In this document: positions 44,373 through 53,543 of the stretch, piece by piece | How the letters are laid out: each line of letters opens with the position of its first letter | Position numbering within the stretch: the first letter of the stretch is position 1 | Origin: Jannaschia sp. S6380 | GTDB lineage: Bacteria > Pseudomonadota > Alphaproteobacteria > Rhodobacterales > Rhodobacteraceae | DNA: 64,000 bases | Assembly: GCF_023015695.1 (NCBI RefSeq) | Contig: NZ_JALKAS010000001.1 | Location: 682,001 to 746,000, forward strand | Direction: 5' to 3' | The notes under the pieces: model-generated | Seen by the model: only the letters and a program-made list of their open reading frames with translations | The model's database searches: none | What the model was told of the DNA's origin: nothing | Translations under genes and position numbers: made by a program

Positions 44373-45349
44373 GACGACTTCGCCCCATCCCCATTCTTCT
44401 CCTAGCGGCCACGGCGCTGACCGCCTGCACGGGGCAACGCCCGCCCGAAATCGCCTATGACGACCAGGTCCCGGCCCTTGCTCCGCCACCGCCGCCGCCC
44501 CCTGTTGAGGGACCACCACGCCCGGTCCACACACCCCCGGCCTGGACGCCCTCCCGCGGCGGCGATCCGGAAGCGGACACACCGGAGGCCCGCATCATCG
44601 CCGCCAATGCCGCCGCCCGCGTCGAACCCCGCCAGCAGGGCTATTACAACGCCATGCAGATCTTTCCGTGGAGCGAGGGCGCGCTCTACCAGGTCTATGC
44701 CGCCCCCGGGCAGATCACGAATATCGCGCTCGAACCTGGCGAACGCCTGACCGGCCCCGGCCCCATTGCCGCTGGCGACACCGCGCGCTGGATCATCGGC
44801 GACACCACAAGCGGGTCGGGACGCAGCGAGCGTGTCCATATCCTCGTGAAACCCACGCGCCCCAACATCGCCACCAATCTCGTCGTCAACACCGACCGGC
44901 GCACCTATCACATCGAATTGCACGCGAACGAAGAGACCTGGATGCCCAGCGTTGCATGGGCCTACCCGGAGGTGCGATCCACGCCCCGCGCCCCGATCCT
45001 CCGGCGTCCGGCGATCCCGCCAGAGGCCGACCGGCACTACCGCTACGGCCTGCAGGGCGACACGCCGCCGTGGCGCCCGGTCTCGGTCTTCGACGACGGG
45101 CGGCGTGTCTACGTCGTCTTCCCGCCGGGCATCGCCCAGGGCGAAATGCCCCCGCTCTTCGTGATCGGCGCGGATGGGCGTGGCCAGATCGTCAACACCC
45201 GCGTGCTCGGGAACGTGCTGATCGTCGACCGTCTGTTCGGTGCGGCGGAGCTGCGCCTCGGCGAAAGCCAGCAACAGGTCGTACGGATCGTGCGGACGGA
45301 TGGCATCCGACGTCAGCCGAGCGGCCCTCGACCGGAGGCGGAGCGATGA
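44369..45349 (+). CDS. trbG: Conjugal transfer protein TrbG
   Basis: A 326-residue VirB9-like outer-membrane complex protein. The N-terminus (PIPILLLAATALTACTGQRP) has a lipobox-like LTAC, followed by a proline-rich linker (APPPPPPPVEGPPRPV). The beta-domain has RTYHIELHANEETWMPSVAW and the C-terminal domain DGRRVYVVFPPGIAQGEMPP. It overlaps trbI by 4 nt. Confidence 0.93.
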   Translation: MRRLRPIPILLLAATALTACTGQRPPEIAYDDQVPALAPPPPPPPVEGPPRPVHTPPAWTPSRGGDPEADTPEARIIAANAAARVEPRQQGYYNAMQIFPWSEGALYQVYAAPGQITNIALEPGERLTGPGPIAAGDTARWIIGDTTSGSGRSERVHILVKPTRPNIATNLVVNTDRRTYHIELHANEETWMPSVAWAYPEVRSTPRAPILRRPAIPPEADRHYRYGLQGDTPPWRPVSVFDDGRRVYVVFPPGIAQGEMPPLFVIGADGRGQIVNTRVLGNVLIVDRLFGAAELRLGESQQQVVRIVRTDGIRRQPSGPRPEAER

Positions 45350-46545
45350 CACACCCACCCGAAATGCCCGAGCGCCCAAAGATTGAAGAGGACATCGCCC
45401 GCGAACTTCGCCTGAGGCCGGACCCACCCCGGGTGATGCGTCTGTCCCGCCGGGCCATCGCGATTGCAACGGCAGTCGGCGGGCTCGGGCTCGGCGCAAT
45501 CCTGATCATGGCACTGCAAAGCAACCGACCGGTCGGAAGTCAGACCGAGCTCTACTCCACGGAACGGATCCAAGCCGCCGAAGGGCTCTCGACGCTGCCA
45601 CGCGACTATGCCGATATCCCGCGTCTCGGACCGCCTCTGCCCGGTGAGCTTGGCCGCGCCATTCTCGGCGCTCAGGATCGGGGTCAGCCTGTGCCTGCTC
45701 CGCCGCTTGCGGGGCCGGTCCCGACGACCGTCGATCCGGACGAACAACGCAGACTTCAGGAGATCGAAGCCGCCCGCCTGAGCGCCCTCTTTGCCGAGGC
45801 CCAGACCGTGCCGCGCGGCGGCACGCCGTCAGTCCCGTCCTTGCCCGCGACGGGCGCGCTCTTCCCCAACAGCCCGAACGCCGGCGCGACCAACGACCCC
45901 GTCTCGAGCCGAGAGACCTTCCTCACGCGGACCGGCGATACGGGATCCGTGAGCGCTGAGCGCATCACGGCACCGCCCAGTCCCTACATCCTGCAGGCGG
46001 GCACCGTGATTCCCGCGGCCCTCATCACCGGCCTTCGCTCCGACCTCCCCGGCCAGATCTCGGCGCAGGTGACCTCGAACGTCTATGACAGCCCCTCGGG
46101 TCGCTACCTGCTGATCCCGCAAGGCGCACGGCTTCTGGGAGAATACGACAGCCGTGTCGCGGCCGGGCAAAGCCGCCTGCTCCTCGTATGGACCCGCCTC
46201 ATCCTTCCGGATGGTCGCTCCATTGTTCTGGAACGCGCGCCCGGTACGGACGGAACCGGCGCGTCCGGCCTCCAGGACCGGGTGAACTACCATTGGGGTC
46301 GCGTTTTCCTCGCTGCTGGCCTCGCCACGATCCTGAACCTCGGCCTGGAGAGCGGAGCCGACAGCGAGGATGATGTCGCCCGTGCCATCCGCGAAGCCGC
46401 ACAGGACACGATCGGGCGGACCGGGGACGAGATCGTGAGACAGCAACTCGCCGTCCCGCCGACACTGACCATCCGCCCGGGCTTCCCCGTCCGCGTCATG
46501 GTCACCCGCGACCTGATCCTCGAACCTCTGGGAGAAATTAGATGA
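45346..46545 (+). CDS. trbI: Conjugal transfer protein TrbI
   Basis: A 399-residue VirB10-like protein that spans the envelope. One N-terminal helix (AIAIATAVGGLGLGAILIMA) is followed by a Pro-rich linker and the C-terminal barrel domain with SPYILQAGTVIPAALITGLR, SDLPGQISAQVTSNVYDSPS and RLLGEYDSRVAAGQSRLLL. It couples inner and outer membrane parts. It overlaps the DUF2274 gene by 4 nt. Confidence 0.94.
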   Translation: MTHPPEMPERPKIEEDIARELRLRPDPPRVMRLSRRAIAIATAVGGLGLGAILIMALQSNRPVGSQTELYSTERIQAAEGLSTLPRDYADIPRLGPPLPGELGRAILGAQDRGQPVPAPPLAGPVPTTVDPDEQRRLQEIEAARLSALFAEAQTVPRGGTPSVPSLPATGALFPNSPNAGATNDPVSSRETFLTRTGDTGSVSAERITAPPSPYILQAGTVIPAALITGLRSDLPGQISAQVTSNVYDSPSGRYLLIPQGARLLGEYDSRVAAGQSRLLLVWTRLILPDGRSIVLERAPGTDGTGASGLQDRVNYHWGRVFLAAGLATILNLGLESGADSEDDVARAIREAAQDTIGRTGDEIVRQQLAVPPTLTIRPGFPVRVMVTRDLILEPLGEIR

Positions 46546-46817
46546 CGAAGCTGAAGCTCGGCCCGATCCATGACGACAAGCCGGTCAAGCTGACCGTCGA
46601 GCTGCCCGCCGACGTGCACCGCGACCTCTGCGACTATGCAGCGGTCCTGGGCCACCAGACAGGCCAGGACCTGGAGCCTGCGCGCCTCGTTGCCCCCATG
46701 CTCGCCCGCTTCATGTCAACGGACCGTGGGTTCGCAACAGCGCGCAAGACGGGGTCGCGGGCCAGCCGCAAGAAGCCTCCGGATGCGCAAGCGCAACCCG
46801 ATGGCGAGCAGGGTTAA
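46542..46817 (+). CDS. DUF2274 protein
   Basis: A 91-residue protein matching DUF2274 (TKLKLGPIHDDKPVKLTVEL, then PADVHRDLCDYAAVLG). It resembles a ribbon-helix-helix regulator and always closes the trb operon in this ICE family. The Lys-rich tail may bind DNA. It marks the end of the conserved transfer region. Confidence 0.87.
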   Translation: MTKLKLGPIHDDKPVKLTVELPADVHRDLCDYAAVLGHQTGQDLEPARLVAPMLARFMSTDRGFATARKTGSRASRKKPPDAQAQPDGEQG

Positions 46818-46919
46818 GCATCTTTGGTCGGAGACTCTGTGGCGGATCGATTTGCACACGGATCGCACATCAGCCCGCCCTAGCCGCATCAGGTCGCTAC
46901 GGAGTCGGTCCGATCCTCC

Positions 46920-47621
46920 ATGGCCAACTTGGCTCCATCGCGCTTAAACTATTTTCTAACGCGAACAGAGGCTGGTGGTTTGGAACGGTACTTCTCAACC
47001 CGTATGCCAGGAATGCAGTTTCTCAGAAATGTCCTGCTCTTCAGTTTGGCTGGATTGCTGCCTGTCCTAGTGTTCTACGTTGCGCTTTCGCCAGGTTTTG
47101 CAACCGCTTTGGCCGACGGAGGACCTGCCCTAAAGCGGTTTCTGAGACAGGTTTTGACGAATGGCCTACCAGTGGTCGTGATCGTCAACTACGTCGGTTT
47201 CTTTCTTTTCGCAGTTTCTAAAGAAAGTTCCGGAGGTGGTCGCGACCCGGGCACCTACATCGTCGTCGATTTCTTCTCCAGACTCGGTCTTTTCGTTGGC
47301 CTTCACGCGTTAATCTACGTTGTTTCAGCCGACTGGTACGGATCGTTTGGCGGAAGCCGTACGACAGCTTTGCGGGTCGTCGCACCGACACTTGCGCGCT
47401 CTGCACTCTTCGAGAACATCTCCGGGGTCTATCTCTATGCGACTCTGGTAAGCGCCATCCCTTTGTACATTTCTGCGGTCCGAAGCTCGCCACGCCTCGC
47501 ACCGGTCATCCGTTTTTTTCCGGATCCGATCGGACCGGTAGCAATCGCGCTTCTGATATTTGCGGCTGGGGCGGCCTGCCTGACAGCTTTGGCGGCCCTC
47601 TTTGTTGGTCTGCAAGCCTAA
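46920..47621 (+). CDS. Polytopic membrane protein of unknown function
   Basis: A 233-residue hydrophobic protein with about five spans, including LLFSLAGLLPVLVFYVALSP, NGLPVVVIVNYVGFFLFAVS, FSRLGLFVGLHALIYVVSAD and AIALLIFAAGAACLTALAAL. No family is recognised. It is the first gene past the trb operon and its end overlaps the convergent dsbB by 4 nt. Its place next to a copper/thiol island may be accidental. A later Met start at MPGMQFLRNV is possible. Confidence 0.65.
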   Translation: MANLAPSRLNYFLTRTEAGGLERYFSTRMPGMQFLRNVLLFSLAGLLPVLVFYVALSPGFATALADGGPALKRFLRQVLTNGLPVVVIVNYVGFFLFAVSKESSGGGRDPGTYIVVDFFSRLGLFVGLHALIYVVSADWYGSFGGSRTTALRVVAPTLARSALFENISGVYLYATLVSAIPLYISAVRSSPRLAPVIRFFPDPIGPVAIALLIFAAGAACLTALAALFVGLQA

Positions 47622-48127
47622 CTGGGCTTTGCAGCTTCAAGCGACTGCCTGTGGGTGATTACTCGAATAATCACCAGGACCCAAATCCAGGCAAGAACTG
47701 CACTCCAAATAGCGTTCCAGCTTGCCATGGACAGAGTTAGGAACTCCCAGGCGACCTCGTCGCACATGACCAGGTTGGACGGACCCGACGATGCTGATGG
47801 TAACAGATCCGACCCGGTCAGACTCGAGAGATCCAGCCCGGACCCGGTGCAAGATGTAGGCCCTTGCCACCAGTCACGTTCGACACCCGTGTGGTACACT
47901 CCGATTATGGCGGTCGTCGCTGCGGACGCCGCGCCAACAGCTAGGAGAACCAATGGAGCAAACCCAATGGCCAACAACACCCCCGCCCCAATCGCCACGG
48001 CATGGGGATATCTCTGCCAAATGCACATAGCACACGGTGCATATCCGAGTGCCTGAAAGATGAATGCTGACAGAAGAAGAACAGCGGATCCCCCCGCAGC
48101 GAGCAACCCAAGTTGTTTGCCTGTCAC
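47618..48127 (-). CDS. dsbB: Disulfide bond formation protein DsbB
   Basis: A 169-residue four-span membrane protein. The first Cys pair is in ALGYAPCAMCIWQRYPHA (CxxC), and the second is formed by Cys in PTSCTGSG and MCDEVAWEF. It reoxidises periplasmic DsbA and passes electrons to quinone. DsbA-like proteins are encoded at 48678 and 59447, so it probably serves them. The middle loop is somewhat longer and Ser-rich. Confidence 0.85.
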   Translation of the reverse strand: MTGKQLGLLAAGGSAVLLLSAFIFQALGYAPCAMCIWQRYPHAVAIGAGVLLAIGFAPLVLLAVGAASAATTAIIGVYHTGVERDWWQGPTSCTGSGLDLSSLTGSDLLPSASSGPSNLVMCDEVAWEFLTLSMASWNAIWSAVLAWIWVLVIIRVITHRQSLEAAKPS

Positions 48128-48215
48128 TTTTGCCTCGCAAAGTCAGATTGATTTGGCCCAAGGTTCGTTGAGCAAAGATCCTGAGCCTTCGCGCGCCATG
48201 CATTGACCTGCATGG

Positions 48216-48515
48216 CTATTCGCCTGTCAGCAGCTTCTTTCGAGCCGTGTAATCCTCAGCGTCTATTTCGCCCTTCGCGAAACGCAAATCTAGTTCGCTC
48301 ATCGCGTCGGACTTCCCCCGCGTGCTCGATCCAACATCCGTATTGCGAACGAACCAAACGACACCCGCAACAACCAATCCCAGAACAACAATCCAAAGGA
48401 TAGGACCAAACATCATGCCCATCCCATATCCCCAGCCCGACATGTGCCCGTAGCCGTCTGGATCGGCCAAGGCAGGTGTCGCGAACAGCGCTGCAAGCAC
48501 CCCCAATCGATACAT
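48216..48515 (-). CDS. SHOCT-domain small membrane protein
   Basis: A 99-residue protein with a signal peptide (VLAALFATPALADPDGYG), a Met/Gly-rich stretch (GHMSGWGYGMGMMFGP), one span (ILWIVVLGLVVAGVVWFV) and a C-terminal SHOCT motif (LDLRFAKGEIDAEDYTARKK). Such proteins are common in metal-resistance and copper loci and may bind copper through the His/Met-rich part. The precise role is unknown. Confidence 0.8.
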   Translation of the reverse strand: MYRLGVLAALFATPALADPDGYGHMSGWGYGMGMMFGPILWIVVLGLVVAGVVWFVRNTDVGSSTRGKSDAMSELDLRFAKGEIDAEDYTARKKLLTGE

Positions 48516-48677
48516 GTTGATCTCCTAATCCAAACGATGTCGCCAACCATCGATCCAAGCCTTTGATACCCGGACAACGTCCTGTTTTCACGACGAGAAA
48601 TGTATCAGTTTGTAGAGTTGACCATGGCCCGAACATAGCGGTACTGCCGGTTCAGTCAGAGTAGGCGAAGTAGCGGA

Positions 48678-49460
48678 ATGGATTCTGGAAAGCGATCGAC
48701 ACTCGTAACACTCGGTGCGATTGTCGCGGGATACGCGGCTTTGCGCACAGTGCCGTCGCTTTTGCCTGAGAAACTGGAACTCGAGCCGCTCGATAACCCC
48801 GATGGCTTTCGGAAATACGTCGCGGGTGACACCTCAGGCGGTTTTGATCCCTTCGTAGGGCTAGGTACCCGCGAAAGCGATGCGGTCATCGCTCGAAAGG
48901 AGGCAGCGTTAGAGCGCGTGTCGAACAATCTATGTGACGCTCTCTACGGCGAACTGGGAACCAGTCCTGCAAGGGTGCCGATCGCGTCATTCTCAGACTA
49001 CTACTGCCCGTACTGCCGCATTCAGACGGAGCGGCTTGCGGAAATGACCAACGCGATGCCAAACGAGGTTGCAGTCGCATGGCACGAGCTTCCCTTGTTG
49101 GGTGATAGCTCGAATCTAGCTGCCAAAGCAGCCCTCGCGGCAAAGCGTCAGGGCGCGTATGTCACCTTTCACGAGAGACTGATGACAACGCCCTTCCAAG
49201 CAACGCCGGAGTATCTTTCGCGTCTCGCGGGCGATCTTAGAGTCGATGAAGAACGTTTGGTCGCGGACATGGAGAGTCCCGAAGTCGTGCGGGAGTTGGA
49301 AAACAGCTCAGCGCTTGCGCGTGTGTTCGCCTTTGTTGGAACGCCGGCGCTGGTCATTGGTCGTACGGTTGTTCAAGGGCAGATCAGCGACACAATGGTG
49401 CGAAAGATCATCGAACTGGAAAGAGAAGAGGGTTGGAACGCAGCGTGCGTCACAGTGTGA
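48678..49460 (+). CDS. DsbA-family thiol-disulfide oxidoreductase
   Basis: A 260-residue thioredoxin-fold protein. An N-terminal membrane anchor (LVTLGAIVAGYAALRTVPSL) leads to a periplasmic DsbA domain with active site FSDYYCPYCRIQTERL and cis-Pro region FVGTPALVIGRTVVQG. It introduces or shuffles disulfides. It heads a plus-strand run with a rhodanese and a ScsB-like reductase, which points to copper-stress repair of periplasmic thiols. Confidence 0.87.
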   Translation: MDSGKRSTLVTLGAIVAGYAALRTVPSLLPEKLELEPLDNPDGFRKYVAGDTSGGFDPFVGLGTRESDAVIARKEAALERVSNNLCDALYGELGTSPARVPIASFSDYYCPYCRIQTERLAEMTNAMPNEVAVAWHELPLLGDSSNLAAKAALAAKRQGAYVTFHERLMTTPFQATPEYLSRLAGDLRVDEERLVADMESPEVVRELENSSALARVFAFVGTPALVIGRTVVQGQISDTMVRKIIELEREEGWNAACVTV

Positions 49461-49511
49461 TCGATTTCAGTCACGGAGGCCGACAAGCGCGTGACGAGAA
49501 TTGGAGATACC

Positions 49512-49964
49512 ATGAATAGAAGACAGTTCTGCGCGCTCACCGCTGCAATGGTGTTGCCTGGTATCGCATGGGCTGCGACCCGCGAAATTTGGTCGGCACC
49601 AGAAGTTGCCGAGGCACTCGACGCGGAAGCAATAACTCTGCTGGATGTACGCACTCGTGCCGAATGGGCAGAGACGGGCCTTGCTAAGGGAGCCTGGCCG
49701 GTCAGCATGCACGAGCGAGGCTTTGAACAGCGGCTCTTTGCGGCACGTGATCTCGCTGCTGGACGGCCCGTCGCGCTGATCTGCGCCACTGGCGGTCGCA
49801 GTGCGCAGCTATTGGCAGCCCTCAAACGTGCCGGATATACCGGCTTTATCGATGTCTCCGAGGGCATGCTTGGCTCGCGCCGCGGTCCCGGTTGGATCGC
49901 GCGTGGTTTGCCGATCACCGATCTCGAAACGGCACTCGCAGCGATGCCGCAAGCGCTGCGCTGA
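49512..49964 (+). CDS. Periplasmic rhodanese-like sulfurtransferase
   Basis: A 150-residue protein with a signal peptide (MNRRQFCALTAAMVLPGIAW) and one rhodanese domain (AITLLDVRTRAEWAETGLAK, active-site Cys in LICATGGRSAQLLAAL). It may move sulfane sulfur or act in periplasmic thiol handling. It is directly followed by the ScsB-like gene, whose ATG comes immediately after its TGA stop. The ATG at 49512 gives the signal peptide at the right place. Confidence 0.87.
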   Translation: MNRRQFCALTAAMVLPGIAWAATREIWSAPEVAEALDAEAITLLDVRTRAEWAETGLAKGAWPVSMHERGFEQRLFAARDLAAGRPVALICATGGRSAQLLAALKRAGYTGFIDVSEGMLGSRRGPGWIARGLPITDLETALAAMPQALR

Positions 49965-52091
49965 ATGGCGGAAGAGGCGGTGACACCGCGAGTGAAATGG
50001 CTTGCTACGCGCGTCATGACCATATTCGCAGTGTGGGTTACGCTCGCACATCTGGACGTCGCGCAAGCCGCCGAGTCGAATGTTTTTGAAAACCCGGCGG
50101 TCGCCGCTCGCCTGATTTCAGCCGAGGATGGCATCACACCGGACGCATCCACCGTCTCTCTCGGACTGGTTCTCGAATATGGTGAAGGATGGAAAGGGTA
50201 TTGGAGAACGCCCGGCGAGGTAGGTCTGGCGCCAGAAGTTGACTGGCAAGATTCTTCCAATCTAGCTTCTGCCGAAATCCTGTGGCCTGCACCGGATCGC
50301 TTTGAGGCCTTCGGCATCGAGAACTTCGGGTATTCTGGCATAGTCGTCCTGCCGATCCGAACGACGCTGAAAGACCGTGGCAAGCCCTTGAAGCTTCGCG
50401 CCAGCGTGACGCTCCTGACATGTTCCGATGTCTGCGTCCCTCATGCCTTCGACCTGGCTCTGGATGTTCCGAGCGGCACTGGCATTGATCAAGTGTCTGC
50501 CGACGCAATCGCAACTTTCGTTGCGCGCGTTCCGGCGAACGCGGACGAAAGCGATATCAAGATCACGGCCGTGGCCCGTGACGAAAGGTCTTCTGCACTC
50601 GTTGTCACAGCCGAAAGCGACCGACCATTCGAGACCGTCGACGTCTTTCCCGAATTCGGGCCTCTGGTGACGTTCGGCAAGCCTGATATCCGGCTCAACC
50701 GCGATCGATCAGATTTATGGGCTCGCATTCCTCTGAACGCGTGGTCGGACGAGCATACAACGCCGTTCCTTACGGTGACAGATAGCGGACGGGCGGTCAC
50801 AGCTCCGGTGGTTTTGAGTACCGACGTCCCTGCCCCGCCCTATGAAAGAGCATCTTCAAGTACGAGCGCACTTCAGTTGGCAACGATCGCTGCGATCGCC
50901 TTTCTGGGAGGTCTGATCCTGAACGTGATGCCCTGTGTATTGCCTGTCCTGTCGATCAAGCTCGCTTCGGTTCTGAAAGCATCAGGCCAATCTCAACGGA
51001 TCATTCGGAACGGGTTTCTGTTTACCGCAATGGGTGTCCTGACATTCGTCTGGATGCTTGCGATGTTCGTTCTTGGCCTCAAATGGGTCGGCGTGTCGGT
51101 TGGCTGGGGTATCCAGTTCCAAAATCCCGTCTTCGTAGCACTGATGTTCATCGTGATTTCCATTTTTTCAGCCAACGTGCTCGGTTTGTTTGAGATTTCC
51201 CTGCCCTCTGGCATCCAGAATCGCCTCGGGGCGAACAGTACAGGTTCCGGGTATGCCGCTGATTTCGGCACTGGTCTGCTTGTCGCCGTTCTGGCAACCC
51301 CATGTTCTGCGCCGTTCCTTGGGACAGCGATCACTTTTGCCTTGGCAGGCAGCGCGACCGATGTGCTGTTCGTCTTCACCGCTCTCGGGATTGGACTGGC
51401 GTCGCCCTACCTGTTCATTGCGGCACGCCCCGCCCTAGTCGAGCGCTTGCCCCGCCCTGGCCGTTGGATGCTGCTCATCAAAGCCGGCCTCGGACTTCTC
51501 CTGGTGGCGACTGCCGGATGGCTGCTTTTCATACTTGTTGGGCTAACGGGATGGCCTGGCGCTGCGTTGGTCGCCGCCTGCACCACTGTTCTGATCCTAC
51601 TGCTCAAGACAGGTCGGCCACACGGAACTTCAAGGAGCAGTCTGATCGCTGCCAGTCTCATACTGCCCCTGATCTGGGTCGGCCTGTTCACGCATCAATC
51701 GAAGCCCGAAAATCCGACAGCGAACACCTACTGGCAGGCATTCGAGCCGCAGCAGATCGCAAGATATGTGTCAGAAGGCCAAACCGTGTTTGTGGATGTC
51801 ACGGCCGATTGGTGCCTGACCTGCAAGGCCAACAAAACGCTCGTCCTGGATCGCGGGCCGATTGCTGGCAGGTTGAGCGACGAGACGGTAATTGCCATGC
51901 AGGCCGACTGGACCCGACCGGATGACGAGATCGCCCGCTTCCTTGAACTCCACGGACGCTACGGCATTCCTTTCAATATCGTGTTCGGCCCAGCGGCGCC
52001 GTCCGGTGTGGTGCTGCCAGAAGTTCTGACGCAAGCAGTTGTCATTGATGCGCTGGCCGCTGCTTCAACACGAAAACCCGGAAACGAATGA
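49965..52091 (+). CDS. scsB: ScsB/DsbD-like membrane thiol reductase
   Basis: A 708-residue protein with three parts. The N-terminal periplasmic domain carries VTLLTCSDVCVPHAFDL. The DsbD-type membrane core contains ILNVMPCVLPVLSIKLASVL and GLLVAVLATPCSAPFLGTA, with about eight spans. The C-terminal thioredoxin domain has FVDVTADWCLTCKANKTLV. It carries electrons from cytoplasmic thioredoxin to periplasmic thiols. The N-terminal domain with CSDVC is that of ScsB-like suppressors of copper sensitivity, which fits the island. The ATG follows the rhodanese stop directly. Confidence 0.85.
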   Translation: MAEEAVTPRVKWLATRVMTIFAVWVTLAHLDVAQAAESNVFENPAVAARLISAEDGITPDASTVSLGLVLEYGEGWKGYWRTPGEVGLAPEVDWQDSSNLASAEILWPAPDRFEAFGIENFGYSGIVVLPIRTTLKDRGKPLKLRASVTLLTCSDVCVPHAFDLALDVPSGTGIDQVSADAIATFVARVPANADESDIKITAVARDERSSALVVTAESDRPFETVDVFPEFGPLVTFGKPDIRLNRDRSDLWARIPLNAWSDEHTTPFLTVTDSGRAVTAPVVLSTDVPAPPYERASSSTSALQLATIAAIAFLGGLILNVMPCVLPVLSIKLASVLKASGQSQRIIRNGFLFTAMGVLTFVWMLAMFVLGLKWVGVSVGWGIQFQNPVFVALMFIVISIFSANVLGLFEISLPSGIQNRLGANSTGSGYAADFGTGLLVAVLATPCSAPFLGTAITFALAGSATDVLFVFTALGIGLASPYLFIAARPALVERLPRPGRWMLLIKAGLGLLLVATAGWLLFILVGLTGWPGAALVAACTTVLILLLKTGRPHGTSRSSLIAASLILPLIWVGLFTHQSKPENPTANTYWQAFEPQQIARYVSEGQTVFVDVTADWCLTCKANKTLVLDRGPIAGRLSDETVIAMQADWTRPDDEIARFLELHGRYGIPFNIVFGPAAPSGVVLPEVLTQAVVIDALAAASTRKPGNE

Positions 52092-52096
52092 CGAGA

Positions 52097-52756
52097 CTAT
52101 TTCAGAACCAGGTTCGCTACTGAAGCGACAATCCTACCATCTGTGTCGTCGCTGTCGGCCGAGATGGCCAGACCAATCAGTGTACCAGGATCATCGCCGA
52201 ACGCTGCTCTGAAATCTCCTGCCAGATCCACGCTTTCCCGATGCTCCCCGGAGCCGCTTGTACGCAGGACTTTGGTACGCAGCCGTGGAGAATATGGGCT
52301 GGGCAAAATGGACCCGACTTCATGTGCCCCACCCCACACATAGATAAGAGCGCGGGCGGATTCTTCGCGCAAAATCCGCCTGGCGTTTCCACCAGAAAGT
52401 GCGTCGGCGCGGGTTTCATCCACAAAGACGAAATAAACTGACAGATTGCGATCGTCGCTCCCCTTGACCGTCAGATCCGTCGCAGTGACGCCCTCTTGCA
52501 CGCGCCACGCCCATCTGGCCTCAACAGCGTCTCGTTCAGATTGATCGACCGGCCGCCACAAGAGTGAAACTGTCCCATCGGAAATCACGTCCAGTTGTCG
52601 TCCTCGCTGGACGTAGTCGTTGGAAAATAGCCTTAAGAACCCCTGCTCTTTCCAGCTGCCGTCGAACTCCACGAGCGCTTCGGCAAACCCCAGCCCAGGT
52701 TGCAGCGCAAGCAACGCCGCGAAGATCGTATTTCTCGTATCAATCACGTTTTTCAC
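52097..52756 (-). CDS. DUF3047 secreted protein
   Basis: A 219-residue protein with a probable signal peptide (FAALLALQPGLGFAEALVEF) and the DUF3047 body with LSVYFVFVDETRADALSGGN and LIYVWGGAHEVGSILPSPYS. The function of DUF3047 is unknown; it occurs beside redox and respiration genes. The best start is GTG at 52756, overlapping the glutaredoxin-MauE stop as GTGA; the frame is open to 52870 but overlaps that gene. It is the last gene of the copper operon. Confidence 0.75.
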   Translation of the reverse strand: MKNVIDTRNTIFAALLALQPGLGFAEALVEFDGSWKEQGFLRLFSNDYVQRGRQLDVISDGTVSLLWRPVDQSERDAVEARWAWRVQEGVTATDLTVKGSDDRNLSVYFVFVDETRADALSGGNARRILREESARALIYVWGGAHEVGSILPSPYSPRLRTKVLRTSGSGEHRESVDLAGDFRAAFGDDPGTLIGLAISADSDDTDGRIVASVANLVLK

Positions 52757-53520
52757 AACCACCCAAGTGCGCGTGCAGGCATCCACAGCCCCATGAAAAT
52801 CATCATCAAATTCTCGGTCAGTGACACAAATCCCAATGGTACGTTGGAGCCGCCGCCGACGCAGGCGCACTTCAAATCCCGCTTGTCGATATAGACCGCT
52901 TTAAAGACCGAAACAGCGCCTATGGTCCCGATAAGCAATGCGACGGGCGCGCTTATCCAAACTAGGGCTCCGGCGACCATGAGAACGCCAGCCAACGCCT
53001 CGCCAAATGGGTAGACATATCCGTAGCGGACCCACCGTTGCGCCAATAGATCGTAATTCAAGAACATCGTGGAGAAGCCTTCGACGTCCTTGAGCTTTTG
53101 AACCGCGAGAAAACACATTGAGACCGCGATGAACCACTCGAAGGCGCGTAAGGTGAAGATGGACCCGAAGGAGGCCCAGCTCAGTCCGAGCGCCATTAGG
53201 AAAGCAACCGAGAAGATCGCGATGACCGGTTGATAGGTGGTTTCGTCCTCTCCTCGCACCTCCTGGCCAAAATGCTTCCGGAGCGCGTCGTACCCACCAA
53301 TACGCTCACCGCTGATGAAGGTTTGAGGCGTCGTCTCGACGCCATATTCCTTCTTGAATGCGTCGGTCTCCGCACGAGACGTGAGGTGGTGGTCCTCTAC
53401 CTCGTAGCCCTCCCGCTCAAGTAAATCCTTCGACTTGAGCCCGTATGGGCAGAGATGATCCTCCATCACCATTCGGTAGAGAACGGCTTTTTTCGCGTCG
53501 GATACCGTATCTTTCGGCAT
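52753..53520 (-). CDS. Glutaredoxin-MauE fusion membrane protein
   Basis: A 255-residue fusion. The N-terminal glutaredoxin domain has LCPYGLKSKDLLEREGYEVE (CPYG) and TTPQTFISGERIGGYDAL. The C-terminal MauE/DoxX-like domain has four spans and ends with CACVGGGSNVPLGFVSLTEN. MauE-type proteins handle disulfide formation in the periplasm; this fusion recurs in copper loci. ATG 53520 follows GGAGCT; a GTG at 53547 would overlap the DUF305 stop (GTGA) and is an alternative. Confidence 0.82.
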   Translation of the reverse strand: MPKDTVSDAKKAVLYRMVMEDHLCPYGLKSKDLLEREGYEVEDHHLTSRAETDAFKKEYGVETTPQTFISGERIGGYDALRKHFGQEVRGEDETTYQPVIAIFSVAFLMALGLSWASFGSIFTLRAFEWFIAVSMCFLAVQKLKDVEGFSTMFLNYDLLAQRWVRYGYVYPFGEALAGVLMVAGALVWISAPVALLIGTIGAVSVFKAVYIDKRDLKCACVGGGSNVPLGFVSLTENLMMIFMGLWMPARALGWL

Positions 53521-53543
53521 GGTCAGCTCCTGTCGGTTTGACG

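Noticed and set aside
46818..46919. Possible insertion-sequence border after the trb operon
   Set aside because: No inverted repeats, transposase remnants or target duplications are visible there.
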